This document shows, piece by piece, positions 19,023-29,566 of a stretch of DNA of 64,000 nucleotides. The notes under the pieces were generated by a model, which was not told where the DNA came from, did no database searches, and was given only the letters and a program-made list of their open reading frames with translations. The stretch covers positions 1,178,001 through 1,242,000 of the forward strand of contig NZ_LT906447.1 of the NCBI RefSeq assembly GCF_900186985.1, read 5' to 3'. Position 1 is the stretch's first letter, and the number at the start of each line of letters is the position of its first letter. The stretch is from Staphylococcus piscifermentans (GTDB taxonomy: Bacteria; Bacillota; Bacilli; Staphylococcales; Staphylococcaceae). The position numbers and the translations under genes were made by a program.

Positions 19023-19960
19023 GAAATGTTGAAAAGCTTCAACCCGGCGACTCAGTCGATCATTTCTTCTTGATTCACCGAGCAACACAAGGCGTTACAG
19101 CACAAGGTAAAGACTACATGACATTGTTTTTGCAAGATAAAAGCGGTGAAATAGAAGCGAAACTTTGGACAGTGTCCAAGCAAGATATGGAAGTGCTGAA
19201 ACCTGAAACTATCATTCGTGCGAAAGGTGATGTAATTAATTACCGAGGTCGCAAACAAATGAAAGTCAATCAGTTTAAACTTGCTGAACCTGCAGATAAT
19301 TTAGCAGCTAAAGATTTTATAGATGGTGCACCTTTAACACCAGATGAAATCAAAGAGCAGATTGATTATTTCTTATTGGATATTGAAAATAGCAAATTAC
19401 AAAGAATTACAAGACATTTATTGAAGAAATATAACAACGCGTTCTTTGTATATCCAGCAGCAAGTTCAATCCATCATAACTTCGCGAGCGGCTTGAGCTA
19501 TCACGTGCTTACTATGTTGAAAATCGCTAAAAGTTTATGTGATATCTACCCATTATTAAACCGCAGCTTACTGTATAGCGGTGTCATCTTGCATGATATT
19601 GGGAAAGTTAAAGAACTGAGCGGACCAGTGGCAACTTCCTACACAGTAGAAGGTAATTTGCTTGGACACATATCGTTAGCCAGCGAAGAAGTGTCACAAA
19701 CTGCTGAAGAGTTAGGAATTGAAGGGGAAGAAGTGATGTTGTTGAAACATATGATTCTTTCTCATCACGGCAAGTTGGAATACGGTTCGCCTAAATTACC
19801 GATGTTGAAAGAAGCGGAGATTCTATGCTATATCGATAATATCGATGCTCGAATGAATATGTTTGATAAAGCCTTTAAAAAGACAAGTAAAGGCCAATTT
19901 ACTGAAAAAATATTCGCAATGGAACATCGACAATTCTATAATCCAGAAAATCTTGATTAG
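19019..19960 (+). CDS. yhaM: 3'-5' exoribonuclease YhaM (CBF1)
   Basis: The 313-residue protein has an N-terminal OB-fold nucleic-acid-binding domain (about 20-90) and an HD phosphohydrolase domain with the metal motif [14 protein letters not shown] and later histidines ([11 protein letters not shown]). YhaM trims RNA, and in vitro DNA, from the 3' end, and in S. pyogenes and S. aureus relatives removes a few terminal nucleotides. It is coupled to yhaN, giving a three-gene nucleic-acid processing operon. Confidence 0.9.
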   Translation: MRNVEKLQPGDSVDHFFLIHRATQGVTAQGKDYMTLFLQDKSGEIEAKLWTVSKQDMEVLKPETIIRAKGDVINYRGRKQMKVNQFKLAEPADNLAAKDFIDGAPLTPDEIKEQIDYFLLDIENSKLQRITRHLLKKYNNAFFVYPAASSIHHNFASGLSYHVLTMLKIAKSLCDIYPLLNRSLLYSGVILHDIGKVKELSGPVATSYTVEGNLLGHISLASEEVSQTAEELGIEGEEVMLLKHMILSHHGKLEYGSPKLPMLKEAEILCYIDNIDARMNMFDKAFKKTSKGQFTEKIFAMEHRQFYNPENLD

Positions 19961-19977
19961 ACTGTATATATTAAATA

Positions 19978-20018
19978 AACAGGAGTTGGAACTTGATAGT
20001 GTTCCAACTCCTGTTTTT
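19978..20018. terminator. Bidirectional terminator between yhaM and prsA
   Basis: The 15-bp perfect stem AACAGGAGTTGGAAC / GTTCCAACTCCTGTT has a T run on the plus strand and serves convergent genes. Confidence 0.88.
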
Positions 20019-20047
20019 CGTTGTTCCAGTTTTAATTTTAAGTTAGA

Positions 20048-21037
20048 TTAAGGTGTAGAAATGCCGTCGCCAGAACTGCCTTCAGCGCCACCTTCAGCAC
20101 CGCCTTGAGATTGCTGTTTCAATTTATCAGCATTTAAGATAGAATCGTCCACAGCTTTTTTAATATCTCTGTCTTTAAAGTCTACTTTGTATTCTTTAAG
20201 TAAATCTTTATAAGCATCTACTAGAATTTGCGGATCTTTTTGAACTTTATTTTGGATAATTTGAGATTTCAATTTACTGCGCTCAGAAGAGAAATCAGTC
20301 GGTTTATCAGCTTTAATGATATGATAACCATAGTCAGTCTTCACAACATCAGAAATTTGTCCATCTTTCAACTTGAACAATTCTTTATCAAAAGGTTTCA
20401 CCATTTGACCCTTAATAACATAACCTAAGCTGCCGTCTTTCTTAGCGCTGGCTTTATCCATAGACTCTTTCTTAGCAATTTCACCGAATTTATCTGGATT
20501 TTTCTCAACTTCTTTATGGATTTCTTCCGCTTTTTTCTTAGCTTCTTTATCACTCAAGCCTTCTTTATCTTTATCATCAGACTTAACTTTAATTAGAATA
20601 TGAGAAGCCTTTTTCGTATCATCTTTTAAATCTTTATCCGAAACTTTAACTTTATCCATCAACAATTGTTTTTGATAAGCCTGAAGTTTCTTCTGCTCTT
20701 TATAGTCATTTAATGACATACCTTGTTGTTTTAACGCACTTTCAAACTGGTCTTTGCCACCATATTGCTTTTGCTCATCTTTAATCTGCTGATCAATATC
20801 TTTAGTATCCACTTTATCAGAGTATTTCTTCTCTAATAACTTACCAAGCAGAATTTCAAACGAACTATTCGCAATTTGTTCATTACCAATTTTTTTCATT
20901 ACATCTGCGACTTTGACATCTCCGGCCTTAGAAGAAATTAATACATCTTCCTTCGAGTCAGTTGCATGATTTCCACATGCGCCAAGCAATACAGCGCTTG
21001 CTGTTACAGGAATCATAATTTTCTTAAATGATTTCAT
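20048..21037 (-). CDS. prsA: PrsA, extracellular parvulin-type peptidyl-prolyl isomerase lipoprotein
   Basis: The 329-residue protein begins with a lipoprotein signal ending in the lipobox LLGAC, with acylated C21. A parvulin (PPIC) domain lies at about residues 140-235 ([13 protein letters not shown]..., [27 protein letters not shown]). The C-terminus is a glycine/serine-rich tail ([14 protein letters not shown]). PrsA folds secreted proteins at the membrane-wall interface and in S. aureus contributes to beta-lactam and glycopeptide resistance. Monocistronic with AAGGAG upstream. Confidence 0.95.
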   Translation of the reverse strand: MKSFKKIMIPVTASAVLLGACGNHATDSKEDVLISSKAGDVKVADVMKKIGNEQIANSSFEILLGKLLEKKYSDKVDTKDIDQQIKDEQKQYGGKDQFESALKQQGMSLNDYKEQKKLQAYQKQLLMDKVKVSDKDLKDDTKKASHILIKVKSDDKDKEGLSDKEAKKKAEEIHKEVEKNPDKFGEIAKKESMDKASAKKDGSLGYVIKGQMVKPFDKELFKLKDGQISDVVKTDYGYHIIKADKPTDFSSERSKLKSQIIQNKVQKDPQILVDAYKDLLKEYKVDFKDRDIKKAVDDSILNADKLKQQSQGGAEGGAEGSSGDGISTP

Positions 21038-21206
21038 CTCTAAACTCCTTCTTTAAAATATAACAATGTTAATATACCATACTATACGGCTTATACAAAT
21101 CAATCTCATACCCACTACAACCAAAGTACTACTGGAAAAGAAAGATTTGGAAAGAGGGGGGACATGAAAAATACCTCTAAAATTTGTTTGGTTTTTAATA
21201 AAATGA

Positions 21207-21240
21207 AGGGACTGAAACATCAACAAATGTTCCAGCCCCC
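21207..21240 (-). terminator. Terminator of the DUF3267 gene (minus strand)
   Basis: On the minus strand a GGGGCTGGAACAT / ATGTTTCAGTCCC stem is followed by TTCATTTT. Confidence 0.75.
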
Positions 21241-21250
21241 TAGGCTATGA

Positions 21251-21817
21251 TTAATTAAAGTGTCTGCCTGTAGTATCCTCATATTTATTCAAAATATTAA
21301 AGCCGGTACAATGTTCTTCAATATATCTGCCTTCATTAGAAAACAAAATCAGTTTTAAATACATGATATCCATTACTGAGAAACCAGCATTCAAAGCAAG
21401 CAAGAACATGAAGTAATGACCATATTCCGGAAAGGCTTGTCCTAAATAAATACAAGCTGCTGTAATGATAATAAGCGGCGACACTAAGCATATGCAGAAA
21501 TAATATTTATTAATAGGATTATTCACATACAAATTATATATTGGAATCCAAGCACGTTTAGACAAACGTTTCTTTCTGAAATGTTTATAATAAGGTGCTA
21601 AGATAATTAAATGAATTAATTTGTGAATTGGATAAAGCAAGATGGCTACTAATAAAAATACGAAAAAGTAACGGTCAGTGATTTGTTTATCCGAAAAGTA
21701 AATCATAATTTCGTAACTAACTAAAAATGTAATAATCGTTGTAACTATCGCCATAAAAATAATACGCGGTAATCCGAATCTTGTTTTAATGTCGATTCGG
21801 CGAGCACATAAAAACAT
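21251..21817 (-). CDS. DUF3267-family integral membrane protein
   Basis: The 188-residue protein has four to five membrane segments. It resembles DUF3267 proteins, which have a metalloprotease-like HExxH in many members. Here the corresponding place reads HKLIH (around residue 65), so the glutamate is absent and catalytic activity is doubtful. A conserved homologue next to prsA is usual in staphylococci. The start is chosen with GAGGTATCG upstream; function unknown. Confidence 0.6.
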   Translation of the reverse strand: MFLCARRIDIKTRFGLPRIIFMAIVTTIITFLVSYEIMIYFSDKQITDRYFFVFLLVAILLYPIHKLIHLIILAPYYKHFRKKRLSKRAWIPIYNLYVNNPINKYYFCICLVSPLIIITAACIYLGQAFPEYGHYFMFLLALNAGFSVMDIMYLKLILFSNEGRYIEEHCTGFNILNKYEDTTGRHFN

Positions 21818-22005
21818 AACGATACCTCCTCACAATAGTCATATAAAAAGGGTTTTATTTACCGTTCTTATAACATACCTACGTATTATCTATCTTTAAA
21901 TGTAAAGAGTCAAGCCTTAAATTTATAAAAATATGTAAAAAAATGAAAAGGTGACAAATCATCCAGAAAAAAGGGGAGGGAGCGTTGTTTCAGAAGAGCT
22001 AAAAA

Positions 22006-22037
22006 ATTCGGTCAAAGCAATAATAGCTTGACCGAAT
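22006..22037 (-). terminator. Terminator of the YtxH-like gene (minus strand)
   Basis: ATTCGGTCAA / TTGACCGAAT stem, with a T-rich stretch on the minus strand side. Confidence 0.8.
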
Positions 22038-22047
22038 GTGGAATTAT

Positions 22048-22530
22048 CTATTTAGTTTCAGCTTTATCTGTTTGCTGTTGTGATGTTGTTTCTTCTGCTG
22101 CTTGAGATGACTGCTGATGATGAATTGTTTCTTGTTTGCCATAACCTATAGCTGTCGTTTTCGGTGTATACGGTGTAATATTTCTTTTAGCTGGACTCTT
22201 AGTAGGTTCTTGCATCACTTCAGTAATCACTTCTCCACGTTTTTGCAAGTCTTCAATATTTTCCTGAATATGATTAATATTCGGTTTAATATCCTTCATA
22301 AAGTCGCTGATTAAAGTCTTAACTTCATCTACAATCGTTTTAACTTGTTTAGATTCGACTTTAATTTGATTCACGTAATTAGAAATATTATTAGTAGACT
22401 GCTTTAATTCACGAGTACTGTTGTCGAATTCAGTTTGATTCACGTTAGACTCATTTTTATTAAAAGCAGTGACAGCAAGCCCAGCAGCAGTTCCAGCAGC
22501 TAATCCGGCTAATACACGTAGTACTCTCAT
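22048..22530 (-). CDS. YtxH-like single-pass membrane protein
   Basis: The 160-residue protein begins with a glycine-rich hydrophobic stretch (VLAGLAAGTAAGLAVTAF), like YtxH/GvpP-type general stress proteins. A helical, probably coiled-coil region follows (about 30-105), and then a glutamine-, threonine- and serine-rich low-complexity tail. It lies between prsA-linked genes and hit on the same strand. The function is unknown. Confidence 0.65.
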   Translation of the reverse strand: MRVLRVLAGLAAGTAAGLAVTAFNKNESNVNQTEFDNSTRELKQSTNNISNYVNQIKVESKQVKTIVDEVKTLISDFMKDIKPNINHIQENIEDLQKRGEVITEVMQEPTKSPAKRNITPYTPKTTAIGYGKQETIHHQQSSQAAEETTSQQQTDKAETK

Positions 22531-22603
22531 ATGTTATTCTCCTCGTATAATTAGTTTAATGTTCAAAATTGATATAGTATGATGATACCCTTTTTTCACA
22601 CAA

Positions 22604-23029
22604 TCATTCAAATTGAGCTTGAATCTGTTGAGCAATTTCAGCTTTTTGATCATCATCAATTTCTTCTTCGTGTGTAATCCATTTATATCCAAATCCATCG
22701 ATGTCGTCTTTGTATCGAGGTAAGAAGTGGAAATGTAAGTGGAACACAGATTGGTCTGCGTATTCGTCATTATTTTGAATAATATTTAAACCATCTGGAT
22801 TGAAAGCTTTTTTAATTGCATTCGCAACTTTAGGCAAGGCTACGCCAATATGTTTCATGGTTTCTGGATCTGTTTCAAAAATATTAGGTGATGGTTTTTT
22901 AGGAACAAGCAAAGTGTGGCCCTTAGTAACTTGCGAAATATCTAAAAAGGCATAAACGTACTCATCTTCATAAACTTTGAAACTTGGAATTTCGCCATCA
23001 ATGATTTTGCTGAAAATTGTTTTTGACAT
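22604..23029 (-). CDS. hit: HIT-family nucleotide hydrolase/transferase
   Basis: The active-site histidine triad is intact in FHLHFHFLPRY (H-x-H-x-H). The N-terminal CIFSKI-like metal motif is reduced to TIFSKIIDGEIPS, as in many bacterial HINT-like proteins. The 141-residue size is standard. AAGGAGTG precedes the ATG at 23029. It is divergent from ecsA, the same arrangement as in Bacillus and S. aureus. The physiological substrate is unknown. Confidence 0.92.
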   Translation of the reverse strand: MSKTIFSKIIDGEIPSFKVYEDEYVYAFLDISQVTKGHTLLVPKKPSPNIFETDPETMKHIGVALPKVANAIKKAFNPDGLNIIQNNDEYADQSVFHLHFHFLPRYKDDIDGFGYKWITHEEEIDDDQKAEIAQQIQAQFE

Positions 23030-23165
23030 CACAATTCACTCCTTAATTTTTATACTTAGTTTTAATTATAGCATTCAATAGGAACAACCGTCATGCAGAG
23101 GGGTAAAACTTTGGGTTTTTTCAAAGACTTTTTGGTACAATAAAACACAGTTGGAGGTTTAAGAT

Positions 23166-23903
23166 ATGACTGTAAAAGTAGAACACCTGACAGGCGGCTA
23201 TGGTAAAAAGCCTGTAATTAAAGATATTAACTTCGAATTGAAGAATGGAGAAATAGTAGGCTTGATTGGTTTGAATGGTGCTGGCAAAAGTACCACAATT
23301 AAACATATGCTTGGTTTATTAACGCCAAGTTCTGGAGAGCTCTCTATTTCAGGAACAAATATTAAAGATAATATTGAAGCATATCGACATAAATTATCAT
23401 ATATTCCAGAGGCACCCGTTATTTATGAAGAATTAACCTTGCAAGAGCATATTGATATGACGGCAATGGCTTATGGAATAGATAAAGATACAGCGATGGA
23501 ACGGGCAAATCCGCTTCTCAAAACGTTTCGCTTAGAAAATGAACTGAAGGTTTTCCCAAGTCATTTTTCCAAAGGAATGAAACAAAAGGTCATGATTATT
23601 TGCGCCTTTATCGTCAATCCCGAGTTATACATCATTGATGAACCATTTCTTGGTTTAGATCCGCTAGGTATCCAATCTATGTTGGATTTAATGGTAGACA
23701 AGAAGAATGAGGGCAGAACTGTTTTGATGAGTACGCATATCTTAGCAACAGCAGAACGCTATTGCGATCGTTTCATCATTTTAGATGAAGGCAAGATTGT
23801 AGCCTTTGGAAATCTTGATGAGTTGCGCGAACAAACTGGGTTGCATGGCCAAACTTTAGATGATATCTACATCCATGTGACACGAGGTGGTCAAAAAGTA
23901 TGA
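23166..23903 (+). CDS. ecsA: ABC transporter ATPase EcsA
   Basis: The 245-residue protein has Walker A GLNGAGKST (about 37-45), a diverged signature HFSKGMKQKVMI in place of LSGGQ, and Walker B LYIIDEPFLGLDP. EcsA pairs with EcsB; in S. aureus the pair exports linear peptides and affects protein secretion. GGAGG precedes the ATG. It overlaps ecsB by 4 bases. Confidence 0.92.
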   Translation: MTVKVEHLTGGYGKKPVIKDINFELKNGEIVGLIGLNGAGKSTTIKHMLGLLTPSSGELSISGTNIKDNIEAYRHKLSYIPEAPVIYEELTLQEHIDMTAMAYGIDKDTAMERANPLLKTFRLENELKVFPSHFSKGMKQKVMIICAFIVNPELYIIDEPFLGLDPLGIQSMLDLMVDKKNEGRTVLMSTHILATAERYCDRFIILDEGKIVAFGNLDELREQTGLHGQTLDDIYIHVTRGGQKV

Positions 23904-25126
23904 CAGATCATCGTGCGATTGCATTATTCAATCAAAGACGCCAAGCAATCAGCAAAGAAAAATCGTATTATAATAAATTTATATTTAATGGGCATTTTTC
24001 AATATTCCTATTAATATTACTTGGCGCTTTTATCATGGGTTATGGTAATTGGCTCAAACATATTCCAAGCGGTATTCCTTATGCCTTATTAGCAAGTATG
24101 GCAGTGGCAGCAACATCTCTATTTCCACTACGTACGTTGCTGAAAGAAGCCGATCGACTCTTCTTATTGCCGTTTGAACGTCATATGAATATTTATATCC
24201 GTTATAGTTTAATCTATAGCTACTTAGGCAGAATCCTTATTCAAGTTGCAGCGTTAATTATTTTATTTCCTTTATTTAGCAAATTAGATTCTAGCAATAT
24301 ACTTTATTTTATAATTTTCGCTATTACAGCTCTAATTTATCCTTATCTTGGATTACATGCAAAACTTGAATGGATACATGCAAAACTGCCTAGTTGGATT
24401 ATCCTGTTACTAGAATGGATTATTTTTGCAGCAACTTATGAATTGATTTTAGGTTTACATCAAATAGCAGGGGTATTACTATTGGTTATTTTTGCGGCAG
24501 GAGCTTTGGTTTTGAAAAAGGCAAACCATCAGAAACTCTTTGCATGGGAAAAGCTCATCTCAATAGAAGAGCAGCATCACATGAACTATTACAAGTTCGT
24601 CAATATGTTTACAGATGTGAAGCATTTACGTTCACAAGCGGTACGCCGTCGCTATTTAGACTTTATCTTAACGAGACCGAGTGCTAAGCACTACAACTCT
24701 GAGCATATGTATTTGTTTCTTTTTAAACGCAGTTTCTTGCGTGGAAAAGATGCCTTTAATATTATCTTGAGATTAGTAGTGATAGCGGTCATATTAATGG
24801 TGTGGTTGTCGCAAGTATGGATTTCGCTTATTGTAGGCGGTTTATTCATGTACATTATCTTGCTGCAAACCGCTCAATTCTATACGCAACAAGCTTATGG
24901 CTTATGGCCGCAAGTTTGGCCGGTACCTGAAGAAAATGTCATAAAAGGATATGCACAGTTCTTATATCACATTATGTTCGCTATAGGAATTATATTAGGT
25001 ATCGTATATATTATTTTATTCCCGGCACAATTATATGCGGCACTTATTTTCTTTATAATAGGGTGGCTTACTATCCGAAATATAGTTAAAAAGCTGAAAT
25101 ATCAAGAAACATTATTACGCGATTAA
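23900..25126 (+). CDS. ecsB: ABC transporter membrane subunit EcsB
   Basis: The 408-residue polytopic membrane protein has about ten hydrophobic segments grouped in two halves around a cytosolic loop (about 205-265). The N-terminal stretch LFNQRRQAISKEKSYYNKFIFNGHFS is typical of EcsB. It is coupled to ecsA (ATGA). A strong terminator follows. No ecsC is present downstream, as in other staphylococci. Confidence 0.92.
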   Translation: MTDHRAIALFNQRRQAISKEKSYYNKFIFNGHFSIFLLILLGAFIMGYGNWLKHIPSGIPYALLASMAVAATSLFPLRTLLKEADRLFLLPFERHMNIYIRYSLIYSYLGRILIQVAALIILFPLFSKLDSSNILYFIIFAITALIYPYLGLHAKLEWIHAKLPSWIILLLEWIIFAATYELILGLHQIAGVLLLVIFAAGALVLKKANHQKLFAWEKLISIEEQHHMNYYKFVNMFTDVKHLRSQAVRRRYLDFILTRPSAKHYNSEHMYLFLFKRSFLRGKDAFNIILRLVVIAVILMVWLSQVWISLIVGGLFMYIILLQTAQFYTQQAYGLWPQVWPVPEENVIKGYAQFLYHIMFAIGIILGIVYIILFPAQLYAALIFFIIGWLTIRNIVKKLKYQETLLRD

Positions 25127-25131
25127 AAAAT

Positions 25132-25170
25132 AACGCCAAATTAACTTTCTAAAGTTAATTGGCGTTTTTT
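25132..25170. terminator. Bidirectional terminator between ecsB and traP
   Basis: The stem AACGCCAaATTAACTTT / AAAGTTAATTGGCGTT is followed by TTTT. Confidence 0.9.
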
Positions 25171-25186
25171 AGAATATTAATTAATA

Positions 25187-25690
25187 TTATTGATCATCAA
25201 CGGGATAGAGATAACGTTCAAAGTAACTTGAATGTTGTCCACTTGAGCCGAAGAATTGAGATAGAGCTGCTTTAGAGAAATTCTCTTGATAAACAGATGA
25301 TTCTTTAAAGTCTTCATATGCTTGACGCTCTGAAAAACCGAAATAAATTTTATAAGTTGTGCCTTTATCCGGTTTTAAGAAACGATAGCATTTGAAACCT
25401 GGAAACTTATCAAAGTTTAAGGATAAACTTTGCAAACGTTTCTCTAATTGATAAGCATGATTTTCTGCAGTAGGAATAAACACTACAGCGAAGAAGCCAT
25501 CTTCTTCCAAATCATTAACGCTGGAAAGAATTTCATATGTGAGCGGTTCTTTCAAAGCGCTTGGCATATCCGTTTCTTCGAAAATTAATGATGTGTCTTT
25601 TGCTGAATATAAATATAAATGATGGTCTGGATGGTTAAGTCTGATTTGATTGAGGTATCCGAAAGTACCATAAGATGCATAAAATTTCAT
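25187..25690 (-). CDS. traP: TRAP (SvrB-unrelated staphylococcal 'target of RNAIII-activating protein'), antibiotic-monooxygenase-like fold
   Basis: The 167-residue protein closely follows staphylococcal TRAP, including FEETD, the IFIPS/VFIPT strand before ENHAYQLEKRL, RF.KPDKGTTYKIYFGFSER.AYEDFK, and the C-terminal FGSSGQHSSYFERYLYP. Its earlier proposed role in agr signalling is disputed. The ABM-like fold and its position next to heme genes suggest a heme or oxidative-stress role; this is inference. Confidence 0.88.
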   Translation of the reverse strand: MKFYASYGTFGYLNQIRLNHPDHHLYLYSAKDTSLIFEETDMPSALKEPLTYEILSSVNDLEEDGFFAVVFIPTAENHAYQLEKRLQSLSLNFDKFPGFKCYRFLKPDKGTTYKIYFGFSERQAYEDFKESSVYQENFSKAALSQFFGSSGQHSSYFERYLYPVDDQ

Positions 25691-26018
25691 GGTAAATTCC
25701 CCCTTTTCTCTTAATTATACGACGAATACGTCTTTAATGCTAGCGCATACATATTTGCTAGTATGTATATTATATCTTAATACCACAGAATAATGATATA
25801 AAAACAAATGAGTTTCATAAATATAAACTGAAGATTTCCTGAGTATGTAGAATGAGAGTAACGCTTAAGTATGTCATAATGAAGAATGTATGTTTTAAAA
25901 TGAAACGAAATGAATTTTCAGTATGTCATTTTTATGACATTTAAAAGGTTTAAAATACGTATATTCTAGTGATATGCTATGATAGATTAGAATGATTTTA
26001 TTGTGGGAGGATACCGAG
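25691..26018. other. Intergenic region between divergent traP and hemE
   Basis: About 330 bases, very AT-rich. The decamer AGTATGTCAT occurs twice, at 25868-25877 and 25920-25929. The second copy is the left arm of ATGTCAT-TTTT-ATGACAT (25923-25940), a possible regulator site or small hairpin. A TATGAT hexamer (25978-25983) could be the hemE -10. No gene is seen. Confidence 0.5.
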
Positions 26019-27056
26019 GTGCATAGTAAAAATAATACAATTTTAAAAATGATTAAGGGAGAAGAGGTAGCGCATACACCCGTGTGGTTCATGCGTCAAG
26101 CCGGCAGATCTCAACCGGAATACCGCGCCTTAAAAGAGAAATACTCGTTATTTGAAATTACACATCAACCTGAATTATGTGCCTATGTTACACATTTGCC
26201 TGTTGATAACTATCAAACTGATGCAGCGATACTTTATAAAGATATTATGACGCCGCTTCAACCTATTGGAGTAGATGTCGAAATTAAATCTGGAATCGGC
26301 CCTGTCATCAGTAATACCATTAAAACAGTTCAAGACGTTGAAAAGTTGGGACAGATTGATCCTAAACGTGACGTCCCTTATGTATTAGATACAATCAAAC
26401 TGTTAACAAAAGAAAAATTAAATGTGCCATTAATCGGTTTTGTCGGCGCACCGTTTACTTTAGCCAGCTACATGATTGAAGGCGGACCTTCTAAAAATTA
26501 TCACTTTACTAAAGCAATGATGTATAGAGACGAAGCAACTTGGTTCGCTTTAATGGATCATTTAGTAGATATGTCGATTGCTTATGCAAGTGCACAAATA
26601 GAAGCGGGTGCTGAACTCATTCAAATCTTTGATTCATGGATTGGGGCATTAAACGCAACAGATTTCAAATATTATATTAAACCATCAATGGAACGCTTGA
26701 TTAAAGGCATTAAAGCGCAACACGATGTACCGATTATTTTATTTGGAGTGAATGCAACACATCTTATTGAAGAATGGAATAAATTGCCGATTGATGTCTT
26801 AGGAATTGATTGGCGCACTACAATCAAAGAAACTTCAGATTCAGGCGTATCTAAGACAATACAAGGCAACTTAGATCCTTCTTTATTATTAGCACCTTGG
26901 GATGTTATACAACCACGTTTAGATAAAATATTAGATGAAGGTATGCAGCACGGAAAACATATTTTTAATTTAGGACATGGGGTATTTCCTGAAGTAGATC
27001 CAGCTACTTTGAAAAAAGTGACTGCTTATGTTCATGACTATACTCAAAGAAAGTAA
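26019..27056 (+). CDS. hemE: Uroporphyrinogen decarboxylase
   Basis: It decarboxylates uroporphyrinogen III to coproporphyrinogen III. The N-terminal family signature [14 protein letters not shown] is present, as are YKDIMTPL and [20 protein letters not shown] at 26019 is chosen as the start because GGGAGG precedes it at good spacing and it gives 345 residues with an N-terminus ([11 protein letters not shown]) like that of other staphylococci; the frame runs upstream to 25992. It is the first gene of hemEHY. Confidence 0.94.
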   Translation: MHSKNNTILKMIKGEEVAHTPVWFMRQAGRSQPEYRALKEKYSLFEITHQPELCAYVTHLPVDNYQTDAAILYKDIMTPLQPIGVDVEIKSGIGPVISNTIKTVQDVEKLGQIDPKRDVPYVLDTIKLLTKEKLNVPLIGFVGAPFTLASYMIEGGPSKNYHFTKAMMYRDEATWFALMDHLVDMSIAYASAQIEAGAELIQIFDSWIGALNATDFKYYIKPSMERLIKGIKAQHDVPIILFGVNATHLIEEWNKLPIDVLGIDWRTTIKETSDSGVSKTIQGNLDPSLLLAPWDVIQPRLDKILDEGMQHGKHIFNLGHGVFPEVDPATLKKVTAYVHDYTQRK

Positions 27057-27086
27057 GAAAAATGAATGGTAAAGGAAGGGTTTAAA

Positions 27087-28043
27087 ATGACTAAAACAGT
27101 TGGTCTATTAGTGATGGCTTATGGAACGCCATATAAAGAAAGTGATATAGAGGCGTACTATACAGATATACGTCACGGCAAAAAACCTTCACCTGAAGAA
27201 GTACAAGATTTAAAAGACCGTTATAAATTTATTGGGGGCATTTCTCCTTTAGCCAAAATTACAGATGCTCAAGCTGAAGCGTTAAGAGATAAATTGAATG
27301 TCATGTATAAAGACCAAGACATAGAATTTAAATTGTATATTGGATTAAAACATATTCATCCTTATATCGAAGATGCATTGAAACAAATGAACGAAGACGG
27401 TATTAAAGAAGCAGTTACAATTGTGCTTGCTCCGCACTTCTCTAATTTTTCAGTGGGTTCTTACGATAAAAGAGCTAATGAAGAAGCGGAAAAATACGGT
27501 ATTCAGCTGACACACGTAAAAAGCTTTTACCAACAACCGAAATTCATTCAATATTGGGTGAAAAAAATTAATCAAACTTTGACTGAGATACCTGAAGAAG
27601 AACATGACGAGACGGTTCTAGTTGTTTCAGCTCACAGCTTGCCTGAAAAAATGATTATGGAATCACACGATCCATATCCTGATCAACTCACAGATACTAA
27701 AAACTTGTTAGCAGAGTTATCGAATATTGAACATACTGCACAAGGTTGGCAGTCAGAAGGAAACACAGGTACACCATGGTTAGGGCCTGATGTTCAAGAT
27801 TTAACACGCGAATTATATAAAGAATATGGCTATAAACATTTTATCTACACACCAGTGGGCTTTGTGTGCAACCATTTAGAGGTGCTTTACGATAACGATT
27901 ATGAGTGTAAAGTAGTGTGTGATGAAATCGGCGCAGTTTACCATCGACCACCTATGCCGAATACTGATGATTTATTTATCGGTGCTATGGCAGACGAAGT
28001 CTATTCAGTTTTTTCAGTGAAAGAAGAGGATAAGCATGACTAA
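27087..28043 (+). CDS. hemH: Coproporphyrin III ferrochelatase
   Basis: It inserts iron into coproporphyrin III in the Gram-positive heme pathway (CpfC). Motifs include GLLVMAYGTP, the conserved SAHSLPEKM with the catalytic histidine region, and VGFVCNHLEVLYD. No iron-sulfur cysteines are evident. ATG at 27087 follows GGAAGGG; an earlier ATG at 27066 lacks a ribosome site. The end overlaps hemY by 8 bases. Confidence 0.94.
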   Translation: MTKTVGLLVMAYGTPYKESDIEAYYTDIRHGKKPSPEEVQDLKDRYKFIGGISPLAKITDAQAEALRDKLNVMYKDQDIEFKLYIGLKHIHPYIEDALKQMNEDGIKEAVTIVLAPHFSNFSVGSYDKRANEEAEKYGIQLTHVKSFYQQPKFIQYWVKKINQTLTEIPEEEHDETVLVVSAHSLPEKMIMESHDPYPDQLTDTKNLLAELSNIEHTAQGWQSEGNTGTPWLGPDVQDLTRELYKEYGYKHFIYTPVGFVCNHLEVLYDNDYECKVVCDEIGAVYHRPPMPNTDDLFIGAMADEVYSVFSVKEEDKHD

Positions 28044-29436
28044 GCGAGTTGCAATTATTGGGGCAGGCATCACAGGCTTGTCAGCAGCATACTATCTAAA
28101 AAAAGAATATCCCGAGTACACTGTAGACGTGCTAGAAGCAACGAATCGTGCCGGCGGGAAAATACAAACTTATCGTAAAGATGGATATACTATTGAGTTA
28201 GGTCCAGAATCGTATCTAGGCAGAAAAAAGATTATGACTGAGCTAGCAGAAGCAATTGGTTTAGGTAATGATTTAATAACTAATCAAACAGGACAATCTT
28301 ATATCTATGCCAACAATCGTTTGTATCCAATTCCAGGCGGTTCTATCATGGGGATTCCTACTGATGTTAAACCATTTATCAGTACCAAATTGATTTCTGT
28401 TAAAGGCAAAATTCGAGCAGCTATGGATCTTGTTAAGAAACCGGTTGAGATGCCGAAAGGGGATATCTCTGTCGGTGACTTTTTCAGAGAACGATTAGGT
28501 GATGAAGTGCTTGAAAACCTAATTGAACCTCTGATGGGCGGTATTTATGGCACAAACATTGATGATTTGAGTTTAATGAGTACATTTCCAAACTTTAAAG
28601 AACGTGAAGAACAATACGGCAGTTTGATTAAGGGAATGCGCTATGAGAAACAACTCAGACAGAATCAGAAGAAATTATATCCTGGTGCACCGAAAGGCCA
28701 ATTCAAACAGTTCAGACACGGTTTGACGTCATTCATCGAAGCATTAGAAAAAGCTGTATCTGAGCAAGGAACTGAAATTAAATTCAACACTAAAGTAGAA
28801 GACATTATCGGTTCTCAACGCGGCTATGATATTGTTTATAATGGTGAAAAACATTCCTATGATGGCGTATTAGTGACTGTTCCGCATCAAACTTTTATGC
28901 AATGGTTCAGTGAAGATCCAGCACTAGATTACTTCAAAACGATGGACAGTACTTCAGTTGCCACAGTAGTATTGGCTTTTGATGAAAAAGATGTTGAAAA
29001 TACTTATGATGGAACTGGATTCGTAATTGCTAGAACATCGGATACACGCATTACTGCTTGTACTTGGACAAGTAAGAAATGGCCGTTTACTACACCTGAA
29101 GGCAAAGTGCTGCTCAGAGCGTATGTAGGTAAACCAGGAGACCATATCTTAGAAGAAATGACGGATGAAGAAATTGTTTCTACAGTGAGAAAAGATTTAA
29201 GTCAAATGATGACTATTAAAGGCAATCCTGAATTTACGATTGTAAATCGTTTGCCTAAAAGCATGCCACAATATCATGTAGGGCATATAGACCATATTCG
29301 TCAAATCCAAGAACATATACGTCAAACGTATCCGCATTTACGCATTACAGGAGCAGGCTTTGAAGCAGTTGGATTACCGGATTGTATTCAACAAGGAAAA
29401 GATGCAGTAGAAGAGTTGGCTCAAACGATTAAGTAA
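28036..29436 (+). CDS. hemY: Coproporphyrinogen III oxidase (HemY/CgoX)
   Basis: The 466-residue FAD flavoprotein oxidises coproporphyrinogen III to coproporphyrin III. The N-terminal dinucleotide-binding motif is VAIIGAGITGLSAAYYL, followed by the ELGPES region. The C-terminal FAD motif is GAGFEAVGLPDCIQQGKDAV. It is coupled to hemH by overlap. The set hemE, hemH, hemY covers uroporphyrinogen to Fe-coproporphyrin. Confidence 0.94.
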   Translation: MTKRVAIIGAGITGLSAAYYLKKEYPEYTVDVLEATNRAGGKIQTYRKDGYTIELGPESYLGRKKIMTELAEAIGLGNDLITNQTGQSYIYANNRLYPIPGGSIMGIPTDVKPFISTKLISVKGKIRAAMDLVKKPVEMPKGDISVGDFFRERLGDEVLENLIEPLMGGIYGTNIDDLSLMSTFPNFKEREEQYGSLIKGMRYEKQLRQNQKKLYPGAPKGQFKQFRHGLTSFIEALEKAVSEQGTEIKFNTKVEDIIGSQRGYDIVYNGEKHSYDGVLVTVPHQTFMQWFSEDPALDYFKTMDSTSVATVVLAFDEKDVENTYDGTGFVIARTSDTRITACTWTSKKWPFTTPEGKVLLRAYVGKPGDHILEEMTDEEIVSTVRKDLSQMMTIKGNPEFTIVNRLPKSMPQYHVGHIDHIRQIQEHIRQTYPHLRITGAGFEAVGLPDCIQQGKDAVEELAQTIK

Positions 29437-29566
29437 AATAAATACAATTTGTGAATGTTCTGAAAATTGTATTGACCTTTGAAAGTTATGAGCTTAATCT
29501 ATTGCTATTAGAAATTCAATCTTGTTTGAGAATAGTATCTTGTAATAAAAATAGATAACCAAAAAT

